This document shows, piece by piece, positions 21,717-33,703 of a stretch of 64,000 nt of DNA. The DNA is from Ypsolopha sequella (lineage: Eukaryota; Arthropoda; Insecta; Lepidoptera; Ypsolophidae). The notes under the pieces were generated by a model. The model was not told where the DNA came from, searched no databases, and saw nothing but the letters and a program-made list of their open reading frames with translations. Numbering within the stretch: position 1 is the first letter of the stretch; the number at the start of each line of letters is the position of its first letter. Made by a program: the position numbers and the translations under genes. The stretch spans positions 1,072,294 to 1,136,293 of the forward strand of contig OW204010.1 of the NCBI GenBank assembly GCA_934047225.1, written 5' to 3'.

Positions 21717-22456
21717 GTACAGTACGATTAAAATCAGTTAACGATTCGGCCAACCTCGGTAATTGTCGTGAATCCCCCGTTAACAATTTACAGATATGAC
21801 TTTTAATTATATTACTCGTTGTCTTATTGAATACAATACAAGAACGATATGAGCAACAAAACCTCCTTTGTAGCTCAAAACTAACACAACTTTTATATTG
21901 AAATAAGAAAAATTATTGACTATTTTGACAGTCTGCCTTCTTAGTGTCAATAAAAACAGTTTGACGTATATGATACATTTATATTTATGAACGCTAATTT
22001 CATTCGTGAAAATATTCGATTCAATCAAATTTGATCAAAATTGGTCAAGCAGTTTATGAAATATCAACAATTATCGGTTGAAGTCGGTTTTTAAAATTTT
22101 CAATTTGGTGATTAATTATTAATCCGACGTAATACCGTACTGTTACTTACATCAAACAGTAAAATATTGACTTACATATGTATTTTTTTTATATATTGTA
22201 TACAAGTATAGCTTCAGTAAATAATGAATGTTCAAATTCATGTCGCTTCTGCATAATAAATTTCTTAGGTCTACTGGTTAGTAATGTCATCTTGGCAGGT
22301 GCTTTTATGATATTTGCGTTTATGATACTTCAAATTGAATGCTACGAGTACCTAAAAGAAATCGCGGTAATGTATTTCGTGTCATTTCCGTCTCGGGATT
22401 TAGGCGATGATATCCGAGGAAAGCCGAATCGTTAACTGATTTTAATCGTATTGTAC
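21717..22456. mobile_element. MITE-like element with ~45-bp terminal inverted repeats
   Basis: The left end 'gtacagtacgattaaaatca' followed by 'gttaacgattcggc' is matched inverted at 22412-22456. Similarity resumes near 'aatccc' further in. The interior holds no transposase; an 85-codon plus frame across the right half runs into the TIR and is not a gene. No clear target duplication was seen. Confidence 0.65.
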
Positions 22457-22664
22457 TATTTATTACACAAACCTAAACATGAAACAGGATATTGGAAATA
22501 TTTTATAGTTTAGTAATATCTTCCAGGCAACCTTTGTGTGAAATAGGAGTGAAAATATATAAAGAGTAGTGCATACATGTAAAAATAAAAAAATCTAATA
22601 AAATTATCTTTTGACCGTGGCTCCGCCCGATGTTCATGGAAATAAGGTAAACAAAGAAACATGG

Positions 22665-22915
22665 TTTTTAGGGTTTCGTAATCAACAACAAGGAACCCTT
22701 ATAGTTTCGCCATGTCCGTCTGATTTTCTGTCTGTCTGTCTGTCCGCAGTTTAGCTTAGAGACTATTAGTACTAGAAAGCTGTTATTTAGCATGGGTATA
22801 CATATTTATTACGCCAATAAAGTAGTACAGCAAAATTTAAAAAAAGTTGTTTTTTTTTAGGGTACACGTAAAGTGGGCATGTTTTTAATTTTTCTCGTCT
22901 ATCCCCTAGTGTTGG
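22665..22915 (+). repeat. Dispersed lepidopteran-type repeat, copy 2
   Basis: Inverse counterpart of 130-350, with the same order of blocks, including a (gtct)n run at 22727-22743 and 'ttagcttagagactattagt'. Non-coding. Confidence 0.6.
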
Positions 22916-22939
22916 GTGTCGTTGGATAGGTAATTTAAA

Positions 22940-23880
22940 AATGAAAAAAAAAAATGAAAAATGAAAAAATCTTTATTGACACAAAAAAATACAAGTACAC
23001 AGAATAATTGGAACTCTGGCCATTAGGGTAGGCTGGAACCTGAATTCCAACGGCCAGCGCTCTCCGTATAAGTTTACACATTTAAAAAACTTAATTATGT
23101 ACCGGCTAATGTTTTTTACAAAAATTATAATAATTTGAATACATTTAAATTACATTACAATAAAATTTGATTTAGATTCAACATGAAATAGATTTTATAT
23201 TAGCTAATGTTAAATGACACCAGTATTACAATCAAAAAATTAAGAATTATAAAAATTATTTAGTTCATAGATTTTGTATTTTATTATTAAATTATAGATT
23301 ATAGTATAGAATAGCATGCAAAAAAGAAAAATTGGTATATTATATATTATATGCGTATATGCTCGTATATGTAAGAAGTAAGATGTTGAGGGTGTGATGT
23401 GTGTGTTAGAGGGTGTGGTGTGTGAGTGTGTGAGTATGTGGGTGAGAGGGTGTATGGGACCTATATGTTTCACTCTCCTACACGGAGAAGATTTTCCGTT
23501 TCATCATAGTTCAGTTCCGCCAACCATTTCGACACAGCAGTTTTACATTTAAATTTAGTTAAATGATAAATTGAGAAAGTTTTGCTAATTGTGTTGTACA
23601 AGTAAGGGCTAATGATGCAATAATGTCGTTTGGCAAATGACGTTCTATGGGGTATTATTGGACAAACTTTGTCTTTTCGACGCTTATTTGAGATATGTGT
23701 AGGATCGTAGATCAGGGAAGTATGCACACGTAGGACTGTATTGAGAACAAAGAGCTGTCTGACTGTCAGGACCTTGCATTCTTTGTAAAGTAAGGTTGTG
23801 GAGTGTCTGAAACGTTTGTGAGTCATGACTTTCAGTACAGCTCTCTGCGCTCGCTCCAGATTCAGCATTGAAGTTTTATC
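22940..23880 (-). pseudogene. LINE 3' fragment: RT C-terminal 133 codons and 3' UTR
   Basis: Minus strand 23868 to 23470 is open and begins LNLERAQRAVLKVMTHKRFR, then LYKECKVLTVRQLFVLNTVL, ending ...WLAELNYDETENLLRVGE-stop. This aligns along its length with the C-terminus of the intact LINE at 38557 (VEIAQRAVLKVLFGKCYRFP). A GT-rich 3' UTR follows (23390-23460), with the tail 'tttattgacac' at 22970. It is 5'-truncated within the post-RT region. Confidence 0.75.
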
Positions 23881-24079
23881 AGCAATAAATATTGGGGGTT
23901 TGATAAGACCATTTTTTGATCCAGGGTTCCATTTGCGAAATATTAAGCTTCAAAGTATTAATTTTTGTTAGAGTCAAGTGTCCCCCCCCCTGCCAGCAAA
24001 ACGGTTGTATTTGGAGACGTGAAAAAAATCATGGAAGTAGTATAGATAACGAAATTAAAAGGAAAACTATCAAAGCTAA

Positions 24080-24325
24080 GTAGGCTTTACAAGTTAACGA
24101 GTACAGATCGCGCCAAACTTTTAGTGCCCTCTAAACACGGGGCGACTCGCATCAGCAGGAACAAAATGTATGGGCTGTTCTTGGGAAGAGCAACATCCGA
24201 GCGTAGTAGAAGTTTGGAGTGATCTGTATTAGTCGACAAACTTAAAATGTGCTTGGGGAAGATGTCCACATATTGTGCAGGGCATCTACGGAACCCTACA
24301 CTGCACGTGGCCCGACACGCACTTG
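24080..24325. repeat. Dispersed repeat ending 'cgacacgcacttggccg'
   Basis: A CG-containing segment with the terminal motif also seen at 33530-33553. The short minus-strand frame is unconvincing. An 11-C run lies nearby at about 23982. Confidence 0.4.
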
Positions 24326-24332
24326 GCCGTTT

Positions 24333-24838
24333 TTTTTTAAATTAGTTGGAATAAACTGATAGTTTGTGATAGTGGGAAATGCGCTTTTAATTCCTATATG
24401 GCATGAGCCATTTCAAATTGTCGCGAACTCCACTCTAGTGAAAATTCTATTACAAAATGCATATTATACTATAAATGAGTTTATAGAAGATACAATAGCA
24501 CGCACGACCGATTTATGATATGAAGAAATTGTTGTGATATTCTGTGGCATTGCATTGTGTATTGTTTGTTGTAATTTTAATTTGTAGTTCTTGTATTTCT
24601 TGTGTAATTTATTAAACTTTAATATTTGTATGCCACTAACGCACAGCATGGCTTGGACATATCAATATGTAATATCTAATATGACCTATGTTGAACAAAT
24701 AAATTATTTTGATTTGATTTGATTTGAAACTTTTGAATATTGCAATAGTTGAAATGTTAAATGGCTCATGCGCCACACGCGTTAAAAGCGTATTTCACAC
24801 TATCACGGACTGTCAGTTTACTTCAACTAATTAAAAAT
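24333..24838. mobile_element. MITE with ~85-bp inverted ends, carrying a nested LINE tail
   Basis: 24333-24420 is matched inverted by 24745-24838 (tttttaaattagttg against caactaattaaaaa; gtttgtgatagtg against cactatcacgga; ggcatgagccattt against aaatggctcatgcg). Within it, 24460-24720 is a plus-strand LINE 3' UTR ending in (tttga)n at 24707-24725, so a LINE inserted into an older MITE. Confidence 0.65.
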
Positions 24839-24852
24839 CCGACATTTACTTA

Positions 24853-25135
24853 TAGACTGAGAGCTAGCGACCAAATCGGTCATGTGGCTTCAGCTGTATT
24901 GAAACTCCGTTAGCTACTTCCCTGAACAACCTTTTCCGATAATGTTCGTGCTGGCAGGCCGCGGGCGGTGGGTGCGGGTGTAGTGGGGTGGGGAAAAAAA
25001 TGTGGGCTCAGCGACTTTGATTTTTTTTTCAAACAGTTGCTCTGTACTTCCTGTGCACCTGAACAGGGAAGTAGCTAACGGAGTTTCAATACAGCTGAAG
25101 CCACATGACCGATTTGGTCGCTAGCTCTTAGACTA
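24853..25135. mobile_element. MITE with ~68-bp near-perfect terminal inverted repeats
   Basis: 24853-24925 (tagactgagagctagcgacc...gctacttccctg) is inverted at 25068-25135 with only one or two mismatches. The interior is G-rich ('gggcggtgggtgcgggtgta'). It has no coding capacity. Confidence 0.75.
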
Positions 25136-25934
25136 TTATGTAGTACTGCAATGCCAGATAGACGCGTGGAAGTAAGACGGCTTGTCATAATTTATTAGGA
25201 TCGAAAAAGAGACAACAGCTACACATATATTTTACTGTGTGTCATCCCATGCAACATCCGTCGTGCGTTGACCCCGACGGTCGCAACAACGATACCGAGG
25301 TTAGGTTCGCTAGTTAGTGCCACTTGCGGATCGCTTCAAATCTTATAACCTATCAAATATCATTGCTTATAACGATGTCGTAATGGTTTATAAATGGTCT
25401 AAAAAGAAATAGCTTGTACTGCAGCCAACTGTACCTACAATGTAGTACCTAGGTTCGATACCTACCAATTCTTGATAGGGTAAATGATATACAATTAAAG
25501 AACTTTTACATTTATTTTCTCAACTCACAATTAGAGTAAAAGATGGCGTAAATGCAAGCAACCCTAATCCAGGGGGTTGTGGGGGCATGATGGGGCCCTT
25601 GCTTTGGGCGAACTTCAAGGGACGGCATATTCAAGGGTGGCACGTCACAACACGTCACGTCATGTTTCTGTGTATGTTTACGTGTTATTTAACTAAAGCA
25701 TTAGAAGTTTTATTTAGTAGGTATTTTATTTTTCTCTATCTTCTCTTCTCTCTACATATAAAATGCAACGTCTGTCTCTACGTTTTCAATAATCAAAATA
25801 AATACTGAATATTGGCTTTTTGTCTTATAAATTATTATATTTACATAAAAAGTGATAACTACTTCACAGTGACTGATACCGGGCCCGAATGGCCTGAAAC
25901 TTATCTCACATAATCAAAATGAAGCAGCGGCAGT
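25136..25934. other. No supported feature
   Basis: Mixed sequence. 25575-25640 is G-rich ('gggggttgtgggggcatgatgg'), and a 73-codon plus frame crosses it with no protein-like composition. 25740-25810 resembles a short repeat ('tacatataaaatgcaacgtc'). I see no gene. Confidence 0.4.
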
Positions 25935-27755
25935 TCTAAACGCTGGCCACCCATTCTTGAGTAGCAACGGTAGCTCAGGGGTAAAACGCTGGCCTCCCAA
26001 TCTTGAGTAGCAACGGTAGCTCAGGGGTAAAACGCTGGCCTCCCAATATTGAGAAGCAACGGTAGCTCAGGGGTAAAACGCTGGCCTCCCAATATTGAGA
26101 AGCAACGGTAGCTCAGGGGTAAAACGCTGGCCTCCCAATCTTGAGTAGCAACGGTAGCTCAGGGGTAAAACGCTGGCCTCCCAATCTTGAGTAGCAACGG
26201 TAGCTCAGGGGTAAAACGCTGGCCTCCCAATATTGAGAAGCAACGGTAGCTCAGGGGTAAAACGCTGGCCTCCCAATATTGAGAAGCAACGGTAGCTCAG
26301 GGGTAAAACGCTGGCCTCCCAATCTTGAGTAGCAACGGTAGCTCAGGGGTAAAACGCTGGCCTCCCAATCTTGAGTAGCAACGGTAGCTCAGGGGTAAAA
26401 CTCTGGCCTCTCAATATTGAGAAGCAACGGTAGCTCAGGGGTAAAACTCTGGCCTCCCAATCTTGAGTAGCAACGGTAGCTCAGGGGTAAAACTCTGGCC
26501 TCTCAATATTGAGAAGCAACGGTAGCTCAGGGGTAAAACGCTGGCCTCCCAATCTTGAGTAGCAACGGTAGCTCAGGGGTAAAACGCTAGCCTCCCAATC
26601 TTGAGTAGCAACGGTAGCTCAGGGGTAAAACTCTGGCCTCTCAATATTGAGAAGCAACGGTAGCTTAAGGGTAAAACGCTGGCCTCTCAATATTGAGAAG
26701 CAACGGTAGCTCAGGGGTAAAACGCTGGCCTCTCAATATTGAGAAGCAACGGTAGCTCAGGGGTAAAACGCTGGCCTCTCAATATTGAGAAACAACGGTA
26801 GCTCAGGGGTAAAACGCTGGCCTCTCAATATTGAGAAACAACGGTAGCTCAGGGGTAAAACTCTGGCCTCTCAATATTGAGAAACAACGGTAGCTCAGGG
26901 GTAAAACTCTGGCCTCTCAATATTGAGAAACAACGGTAGCTCAGGGGTAAAACGCTGGTCTCTCAATATTGAGAAACAACGGTAGCTCAGGGGTAAAACG
27001 CTGGCCTCTCAATATTGAGAAACAACGGTAGCTCAGGGGTAAAACTCTGGCCTCTCAATATTGAGAAACAACGGTAGCTCAGGGGTAAAACTCTGGCCTC
27101 TCAATATTGAGAAACAACGGTAGCTCAGGGGTAAAACGCTGGCCTCCCAACATTGAGAAACAACGGTAGCTCAGGGGTAAAACGCTGGCCTCTCAATATT
27201 GAGAAACAACGGTAGCTCAGGGGTAAAACGCTGGCCTCTCAATATTGAGAAGCAATGGTAGCTCAGGGGTAAAACGCTGGTCTCTCAATATTGAGAAACA
27301 ACGGTAGCTCAGGGGTAAAACGCTGGCCTCTCAATATTGAGAAACAACGGTAGCTCAGGGGTAAAACTCTGGCCTCTCAATATTGAGAAACAACGGTAGC
27401 TCAGGGGTAAAACTCTGGCCTCTCAATATTGAGAAACAACGGTAGCTCAGGGGTAAAACGCTGGCCTCTCAACATTGAGAAACAACGGTAGCTCAGGGGT
27501 AAAACGCTGGCCTCTCAATATTGAGAAACAACGGTAGCTCAGGGGTAAAACGCTGGCCTCTCAATATTGAGAAACAACGGTAGCTCAGGGGTAAAACTCT
27601 GGCCTCTCAATATTGAGAAACAACGGTAGCTCAGGGGTAAAACGCTGGCCTCTCAATATTGAGAAACAACGGTAGCTCAGGGGTAAAACGCTGGCCTCCC
27701 AATCTTGAGTAGCAACGGTAGGTCAGAGTAAAACGCTGGCCTCACAATGTTGAGA
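25935..27755 (+). repeat. 46-bp satellite, ~39 copies, tRNA-5'-half-like unit
   Basis: The unit 'agcaacggtagctcaggggt' plus 'aaaacgctggcctcccaatcttgagt' (46 bases) runs for about 1.8 kb. Each unit contains TAGCTCAGGGG, which fits the Pol III A-box consensus, followed by an anticodon-arm-like 'gctggcctcccaa'. No B box is present. Two junction variants, cttgagtagc and tattgagaagc, occur as AABB-AABB in the left part (a 184-base higher-order unit). The right part is mostly 'tctcaatattgagaaac', whose 'tctcaatattgaga' is a perfect palindrome. Confidence 0.9.
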
Positions 27756-28044
27756 TGTGAGTATATACACCGACTGTGTAACTGAAGATGATGACGTTAA
27801 TGTGGGCATATGATGACGATAATGTGGAAATATACAACGAATTGAATATTTTACGAAGTATCATAGTGACCAAGAAAAGACTTGTGTAAAGTTTTAAGAG
27901 TACGAGGTGACTTAGAAATTCGTGTGAAAACTTCTTCGAGATGAAAAATACTTGCGGTAGATTTATTTTTTGTTTTGTTTTGGTATTCGGCTAAAACAGG
28001 CTGACATAAACCATGAGGTACGGAGGTGACTCGCATGATACTTT
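27756..28044. other. Repeat-like flank of the LINE 3' end
   Basis: 27930-28040 resembles 33555-33610 and 35480-35560 ('ggctgacataaaccatgagg', 'ggaggtgactcgc'), a dispersed family. The minus-strand 74-codon frame here is within that repeat. Confidence 0.4.
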
Positions 28045-28130
28045 TATAGAATAGAATAGAATAGAATAGAATCATTTATTGAAATAAATATTACATCATT
28101 TCTTGTCATATCTTATAAACTAGGGTTAAC

Positions 28131-29960
28131 TTAACTAAAGAACATTTTTAAATCATACATACATTGATCTTTGAGCCAATTCTTAACTTTTTCTTTAAAT
28201 ACATTTATTCTTGTTTCTTTTGTAATTTCTAGTGGTAATGAATTATAAATTTTTGTTGCACTATGTATAATACTTCGCTCAAAATGCTTGTGGTTATGTT
28301 GCACGATTGACAACTTGTGTACTGCTTTACTTCGCGTATCATAATTATGACCACTACCGAGAATTTTGAACATGTTTGGGTTCTCCCTAACAAACAAAGC
28401 CATCTTTAAAACAAATACATCAAATAATGATAATAGACCAAGTTGTTTGAAGAGTGGTTTGCAATGTGCATCTATAGCTGCGTTCATCATAATGCGGACA
28501 GCCCTTTTTTGTAATTTGAATACTTTGTTGGCAATTTCCAATGATCCCCAATATTCGATACCGTATGTCATTAATGGGTAAAACTGACCCTAATATGCTG
28601 TTTTGACAACCTCTTTTCCTCCTATTCTAATAAGGCTTTTTAAACAAAAACATACGGAAGATAATCTTTTGACCAGTTTATCAATATGTGTGGTCCATCT
28701 TAAGTGGTCATCTATATAAAATCCTAAAAACTTACATGACTTTACAATATCTAAATTATTATTATCAATTTTAATATTAACATTGTCTCTCTTTTCCGTA
28801 TTCTCGTATATACTAAACAACATACATTGTGTTTTTTGTTTGTTTAATATCAGGTTATTTCCTTTGAACCATTTGCACAACTCTGTCACTGCTTTTTCTG
28901 CTTTGATGTTTAGGGATTCTATCTGTTTATCATTAATTAAACTTGTAGTATCGTCTGCGAATAAAATAAGGGTGGAATGTTTAATGTTAGTGGGCAAATC
29001 ATTTATGAAAATCAAGAACATTATAGGTCCTAAGATAGATCCTTGAGGAACACCACATTTTATGTCAAACCATTTAGAATTTACGTCAATTTTTTTCATT
29101 TTAATGTCATCTGTATATGTCAAGTTAATTCTAAATTTTCTATGTCTGAGGTATGACTCCAATAGTTGATGAGCTATGCCTTGTACTCCATATCTATAAA
29201 GCTTTTTCAGCAGAATTTTATGGTCAACTAAGTCAAATGCTTTTGACAAGTCTACAAATATACCAATAACATTTTCACAATTATCTAAGAATTTTAATAT
29301 ATTTTGTGTCAAGTCTGTTGCAGCGGTTATTATTGACTTGCCTTTTTGGAAGCCATGTTGGTTACTCGAAATAACCTTTTCATTGTTGAAATATTCAATA
29401 AGTCTATTATAAATAGCCCTCTCAAATATTTTTGAAAAAGAAGGTAAGACTGATACTGGCCTATAATCCTCTATATTTTTTTCATCACCTTTCTTGAAAA
29501 TGGGTATAAGGCGTGCATACTTTAAATTTTCTGGAAACCAGCCATTCTTGAACATTTCATTGACCAGGTATGTGAGTTGTTTTATAATAACCTTAGCTGT
29601 GCATTTGACGATGAAGAATGAAACTTCTATAAAGTCTTTTGTATGTTTTGGTTCAATAGCTTGAATTCGTTTTTCTAGTTCTTCCTCTGTATAAGGTTTA
29701 AGGATGAATTTATTTTTAATAGAATGGTTAACATTAACGATATGGTTTTCTTGGCAATTTTTATGTATTAAATCATTAGAGATATTTTGAAAATAATTAC
29801 CAAAAAGGTCTGCTATTTCATTGTAATTTTGGTATGATTTTCCTTCAACATCTAATGTTAAATTTTTCGCAGGTTTTTGTTCTGATTTTTTTGACTCTTT
29901 GTTTATAATGCTCCAAACCGTTTTTGACTTATTATAACTATCCGAAATTTTTGTCCGATT
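28131..29960 (-). pseudogene. LINE reverse transcriptase domain with one internal stop
   Basis: Minus strand. After an upstream frameshift near 29955 the frame reads the pre-RT linker (SIINKESKKSEQKP, DLFGNYFQNISND) and then RT blocks: ARLIPIFKKGDEKNIEDYRP, NQHGFQKGKSIITA, GIFVDLSKAFDLVDH, CGVPQGSILGPIMFLIFIND and LILFADDTTSL (FADD catalytic pair). A single TAG at 28590-28592 interrupts ...VVKTAY / GQFYPLMTYGIEYWG, and the same frame continues to 28131. The thumb and C-terminal region follow (KRAVRIMM, YDTRSK, FERSIIHSATKIYNSLP). It fits the CR1/Jockey group. Confidence 0.8.
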
Positions 29961-30121
29961 TGTATTGATTTATCTTGTTGTAAAGATCTAGAGTATTCTT
30001 CCTTTAATCCTTTTATTTCATTACAAAACTCAGCATTTTTTCCAAATAGGCCTATAGTATCCAAAACTTCGATTTTCTCTTTTAATTTTAATGTTCTTTC
30101 AGTTGCCCAGTAATCGGCTGG

Positions 30122-30976
30122 TTAAGGCTTATCTGTAACCCATTTTAACGGGAAAGCTGCATTGTATAACTGGAGGTACAGCTTCATGAAAATATTAAAA
30201 CTTTGATTTACATTGCCTTCACTGTACATGACAGACCAGTCTTCAGCTTGTAACATAACATTAAAATTTTCAATATTTTGGCTAGAAAATATTCTTTTTC
30301 GGTAAAGATACCGTTTTGTTGGTGGCTTTCCTACAAGTATTGATAGGCTCTGTGCCCTATGGTCTGAAAGACCATTTGGTATAACTGAGACTGAAGAGAT
30401 ATTATTCACTGGGATGTTAGTAATTATGTAGTCTAATAATGAAGCTCTTGACTTACAGATACGTGTAGGTTCAGTTATGTGGTTTTTCAAATTGTAAATT
30501 TTGAGAAAGTTTTTAAGTATTTTTAAATGTCCATTAGTTTTACTTTTATCTAGATAATCAATGTTTAGGTCACCTGCAATAATAATATTAGTTTCGTCAT
30601 CTTTGCAAATTCTGTCTACTATGTACTCCAACTTATCGTAATATTCTGTAATCGTAGCGTCAGAATCACTGTTTCTATACAGTCTAATTAACCTAAATTT
30701 TGTGTTTTTTCTAAAATCAATATTTAAAATTGCACATTCAAAATATAAATCACTAAATAAATTATTAAAATCCTTATTTATAGTACAAAATTCTACAAGA
30801 CACTTCTTAACATATATAGCAACACCACCTCCCGATTTTATGGAGCGACAGTAAAAAGTTATTAATTCGTAATTTTCAATTTTAAAAATAATTATTTCCT
30901 CTTCTTTCAGTTTTGTCTCTGTAATTACAATGATATCTACATCCGTGTTATTTAGGAAATTGGCACTTTTTTTCTT
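30122..30976 (-). pseudogene. LINE APE-type endonuclease domain
   Basis: Minus strand, open from the codon after a TAG at 30977-30979 to a TAA at 30122. Motifs: DVDIIVITETKLKEEE (catalytic Glu), GGGVAIYVKK, FRLIRLYRNSD, IIIAGDLNIDYLD (Asp/Asn) and NGLSDHRAQ (the terminal Asp-His). The N-terminal catalytic Asn block overlaps the end of the ORF1 frame. After the TAA the same frame continues (PADYWATERTLKLKEKI) until the frameshift near 29955, so this was one ORF2. Confidence 0.75.
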
Positions 30977-32199
30977 CTAGTCTAAAAAAGGGGTTGTTGT
31001 AGTTTTCATATTTGTTAGATCGATATTATCTTTTTCTGTTTTCGCGTCTTTTGCTTTAATTTGTGTGCCTTGTGTTTTGTTTCTTGTTTCAACCTTGTTA
31101 AAATAGTAAGGAATTGTGCCAGGTTTGGGATTCATGTCTTTTGTTTCCTTAAGCTCCTTCTGTATTTTTTCCTCTTTCAATCTCATTTTCTCGTAGTTGA
31201 TGTACTCATTTTTGTATGTTATATGTATAATTTCTTTTGATATAGATTGGGAAATTTGTTTACGTCGTCTTTCTCTTCCACCTATATATCTGCTATAATC
31301 CATGTCAATAAATAAAGCATCTTTGTATATTTTGATTATGTGTCTTATATCGTAATTGAGTTTATCTTTATTCAGGTTTCTATTGAATGGAATTTCACAG
31401 ATAAGTCTATTTGAGTTTTCTGATGACAATAGCCAATGGTGCAAATAGCCTTGTAGTTCGAGAGGGTTTGTTTCATTTACTCCAGCAATCAATACTATAA
31501 AATCATCTTTCGTTAATGTATTTAATTCACCCATTGTCACTGTTGTAATATTGCCTACAGTTGCATCTGGTTTATAAAAGCAAAACACTTCGTAGGTGGT
31601 TCCTAGAATTTCCTGCACAGTTGATTGTATTCCTCTACCTTGTTGATCTGCTAATATAATTACTCTTTTTTTACTTTTTGAGTTTTTTGTTTGTTGTTTG
31701 GTGTCATTTTCCATTTCAATTTTCCTTTCAGGTTGGAACGCTGTTTTTGCGGTTTCTGTTTCTAAATTTGTCTCTGGAGCAGTAATAGTTTGATTTTCAA
31801 TTTTAGTTTCGTTTATGTTTTCCAGATTATTGTCTATTTGTTTCTCAGCTGATAGTTGAATTTTAGGGGTCTTAATACTAATTATGCTTTCATATTCCTT
31901 TGCTTATTTGGGGTCATATCTAATGTTAAACCTTTATAAAGTTCAATAGTTTTCTGAGCTACTGTAAGTTCCTTTTTAATTTTCGTATTTTCTTCAGTTA
32001 AATTCTCAACCTCCATATGGGTACCGTCAAGCTCAAGTGTAAGTTCCTCGATACGCAAATTAAGTTTTGTAATTTCGTCTATCAACAAAGAAGTTTCCAT
32101 GGATAAGTAGGTTTCATCAGTGTTATTTTGCGTCAAAATCTTGTTTTCCTTGAGATCTTTTGCTTTTTTTCTAGTCTTTATATCTTTTTTTGTCTCCAT
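30977..32199 (-). pseudogene. LINE ORF1: coiled coil plus SGNH-hydrolase-like domain
   Basis: Minus strand. 32199-31882 encodes METKKDIKTRKK followed by a heptad-rich segment (LLIDEITKLNLRIEELTLEL), and a frameshift near 31890 moves to the frame ending at 30977. That frame holds KKRVIILADQQGRGIQSTVQ, KPDATVGNI, LTKDDFIVLIAGVNETNP and FIDMDYSRYIGG, resembling the SGNH esterase of CR1-type ORF1 proteins. Where GDS is expected it reads ADQQ, so the serine nucleophile seems absent, while a GVNE block matches block III. The second half shares its reading frame with the endonuclease, separated only by TAG. Confidence 0.65.
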
Positions 32200-32809
32200 T
32201 TTAAAAGATTTTATACAATTATGTTCCGGTCTCTTGGATGCCCAATGATGAATACAGTATAAAATTTTGTGTTTAATGTTTCAGATGAGTTTATTGTTGT
32301 AACGTTTCATCAATAATAATTAGGAAATAATGTAAGGTGTCAATGTTGTGTGGTGTGAAATGGAACTTAAACTTTTTGTTTAAATGGAGCAATAACAAAA
32401 CGTTTCTCTGAATGTCACTTCGATGTTTGACATAAAACAGCTGTTGAGTCTGTGAAATATATCTTTTTGTTTTTAATGAGTTTTGCTCGGTAATTGGCTC
32501 ATTACTCAATCATTGTTATTCAAATTCAAAAAATAATTCGTTATTTATCCTCTGGTGATTATTGTTTCGTGATTTTTGTTAAGATTCAGCCATAAAGAAG
32601 TGTTTTTATTATCCTACCTTTTAGTGCGGGTTATGTTGTTTTGATTTTCCGATAGTATGAACTTATTTTACAGGTTTGTGTGCACTTTTCCACGAATACT
32701 TTACAGAGCTTCAAAAATATGACCTTGTTTACACAGTGTTCACAGACTACATTTTATGGTATAAAGATGTGCAGGAACAGACTCCTTTAAACCTTGTCTT
32801 TGTTATTTT

Positions 32810-33553
32810 AATGGTTCCGTAGTACCTAAAAGATACAAAAGGAAACTTTATGGTGAGACTCCGTTGTCCGTTCGTATGTCACAGCCTCATAACTTTAGCA
32901 CCGTTAAAGATAAAGACATGAAATTTGGCAAAACAATAGCATTAATTTGCCCACATATTACGGTGTAAAACATTTGAAAAACTACAATATGGGTATCAAA
33001 TTGTACAAATTAAAATGTTAATTGTAAAAATATTACGTTATTTATTGGCACGGGTTTCGAGAAATATTAAAAAAAAACACAAAAATATGTATGTTCCCCC
33101 TCTTATCTCCGAAACTGGTAGACCGAAAAATATGAAAAAAATGACCAATTATAGATCAACACTGGCAAATTACAGGAAAACTATAGCATTTAAAAAAAGT
33201 TGATTACAAATGAGAATAATAAAGAAAGAAGTAATATAAATAAAAAAATACAATATGGAAATCAAATTGTAGGTATTAAAAAGCTGATTGTAAAAATATA
33301 TAGTTTGGATATATTTAATTGCACCTATTTCGAGAAATCCTTGAAAAACCATAAAAAATTCATGACTCACCTCCTTTATCTCCAAAACTGGTGGACCAAA
33401 AAATATGTAAATATTATGGTCATATGTGTTTATGTAAAGATTACAGGAACAATAAAGCCGTTGAGAAATTCACGAAAACAATGACAAAATTAAATTTATC
33501 ATCCACAATACGGAAACCTAGGTACGCGAGTCTGACTCGCACTTGGCCGGTTT
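32810..33553. repeat. Dispersed repeat bounded by 'ggttccgtagtacc' and 'actcgcacttggccgg'
   Basis: It begins 'atggttccgtagtacctaaa' and 'gactccgttgtccgttcg', contains two diverged internal blocks with 'gtattaaaaagctgattgtaaaaatat'-like similarity (33000-33070 and 33260-33330), and ends 'gcgagtctgactcgcacttg'. This is a widespread lepidopteran repeat style. Short open frames inside are AT-rich artefacts. Confidence 0.55.
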
Positions 33554-33703
33554 TTGGTATTTGTCTAAAAGAGGCTGATTTAAATCCTGAGGTAAGGAGG
33601 TGACTTGCAAATTTTAAACCCTTCTATGGTATTAAGTTGCGCGGGAACAGACTCATATAAACCCTGTGCTTGTTATTTTTGGTATTGCGCTGAAAGAGAA
33701 AAT

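Larger units (their letters stand above)
28045..32640 (-). mobile_element. Near full-length CR1/Jockey-group LINE, disabled
   Basis: Reading right to left: a 5' UTR (from about 32640, uncertain), ORF1 with coiled coil and SGNH-like domain, APE-type endonuclease, RT, C-terminal region, a short 3' UTR, and a (TTCTA)n tail at 28045-28070. It carries at least three in-frame stops (30977, 30122, 28590) and two frameshifts (near 31890 and 29955). It can no longer be autonomous, but it is complete in layout. Confidence 0.8.

Noticed and set aside
22178..22435. 85-codon membrane-like ORF
   Set aside because: It lies wholly inside the MITE at 21717-22456 and runs into its terminal inverted repeat.
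25935..27755. Cluster of tRNA genes
   Set aside because: Units are 46 bases with an A box only; no T arm, B box or acceptor stem.
25935..27755. CRISPR array
   Set aside because: The repeats are contiguous with no unique spacers, and the genome is eukaryotic.
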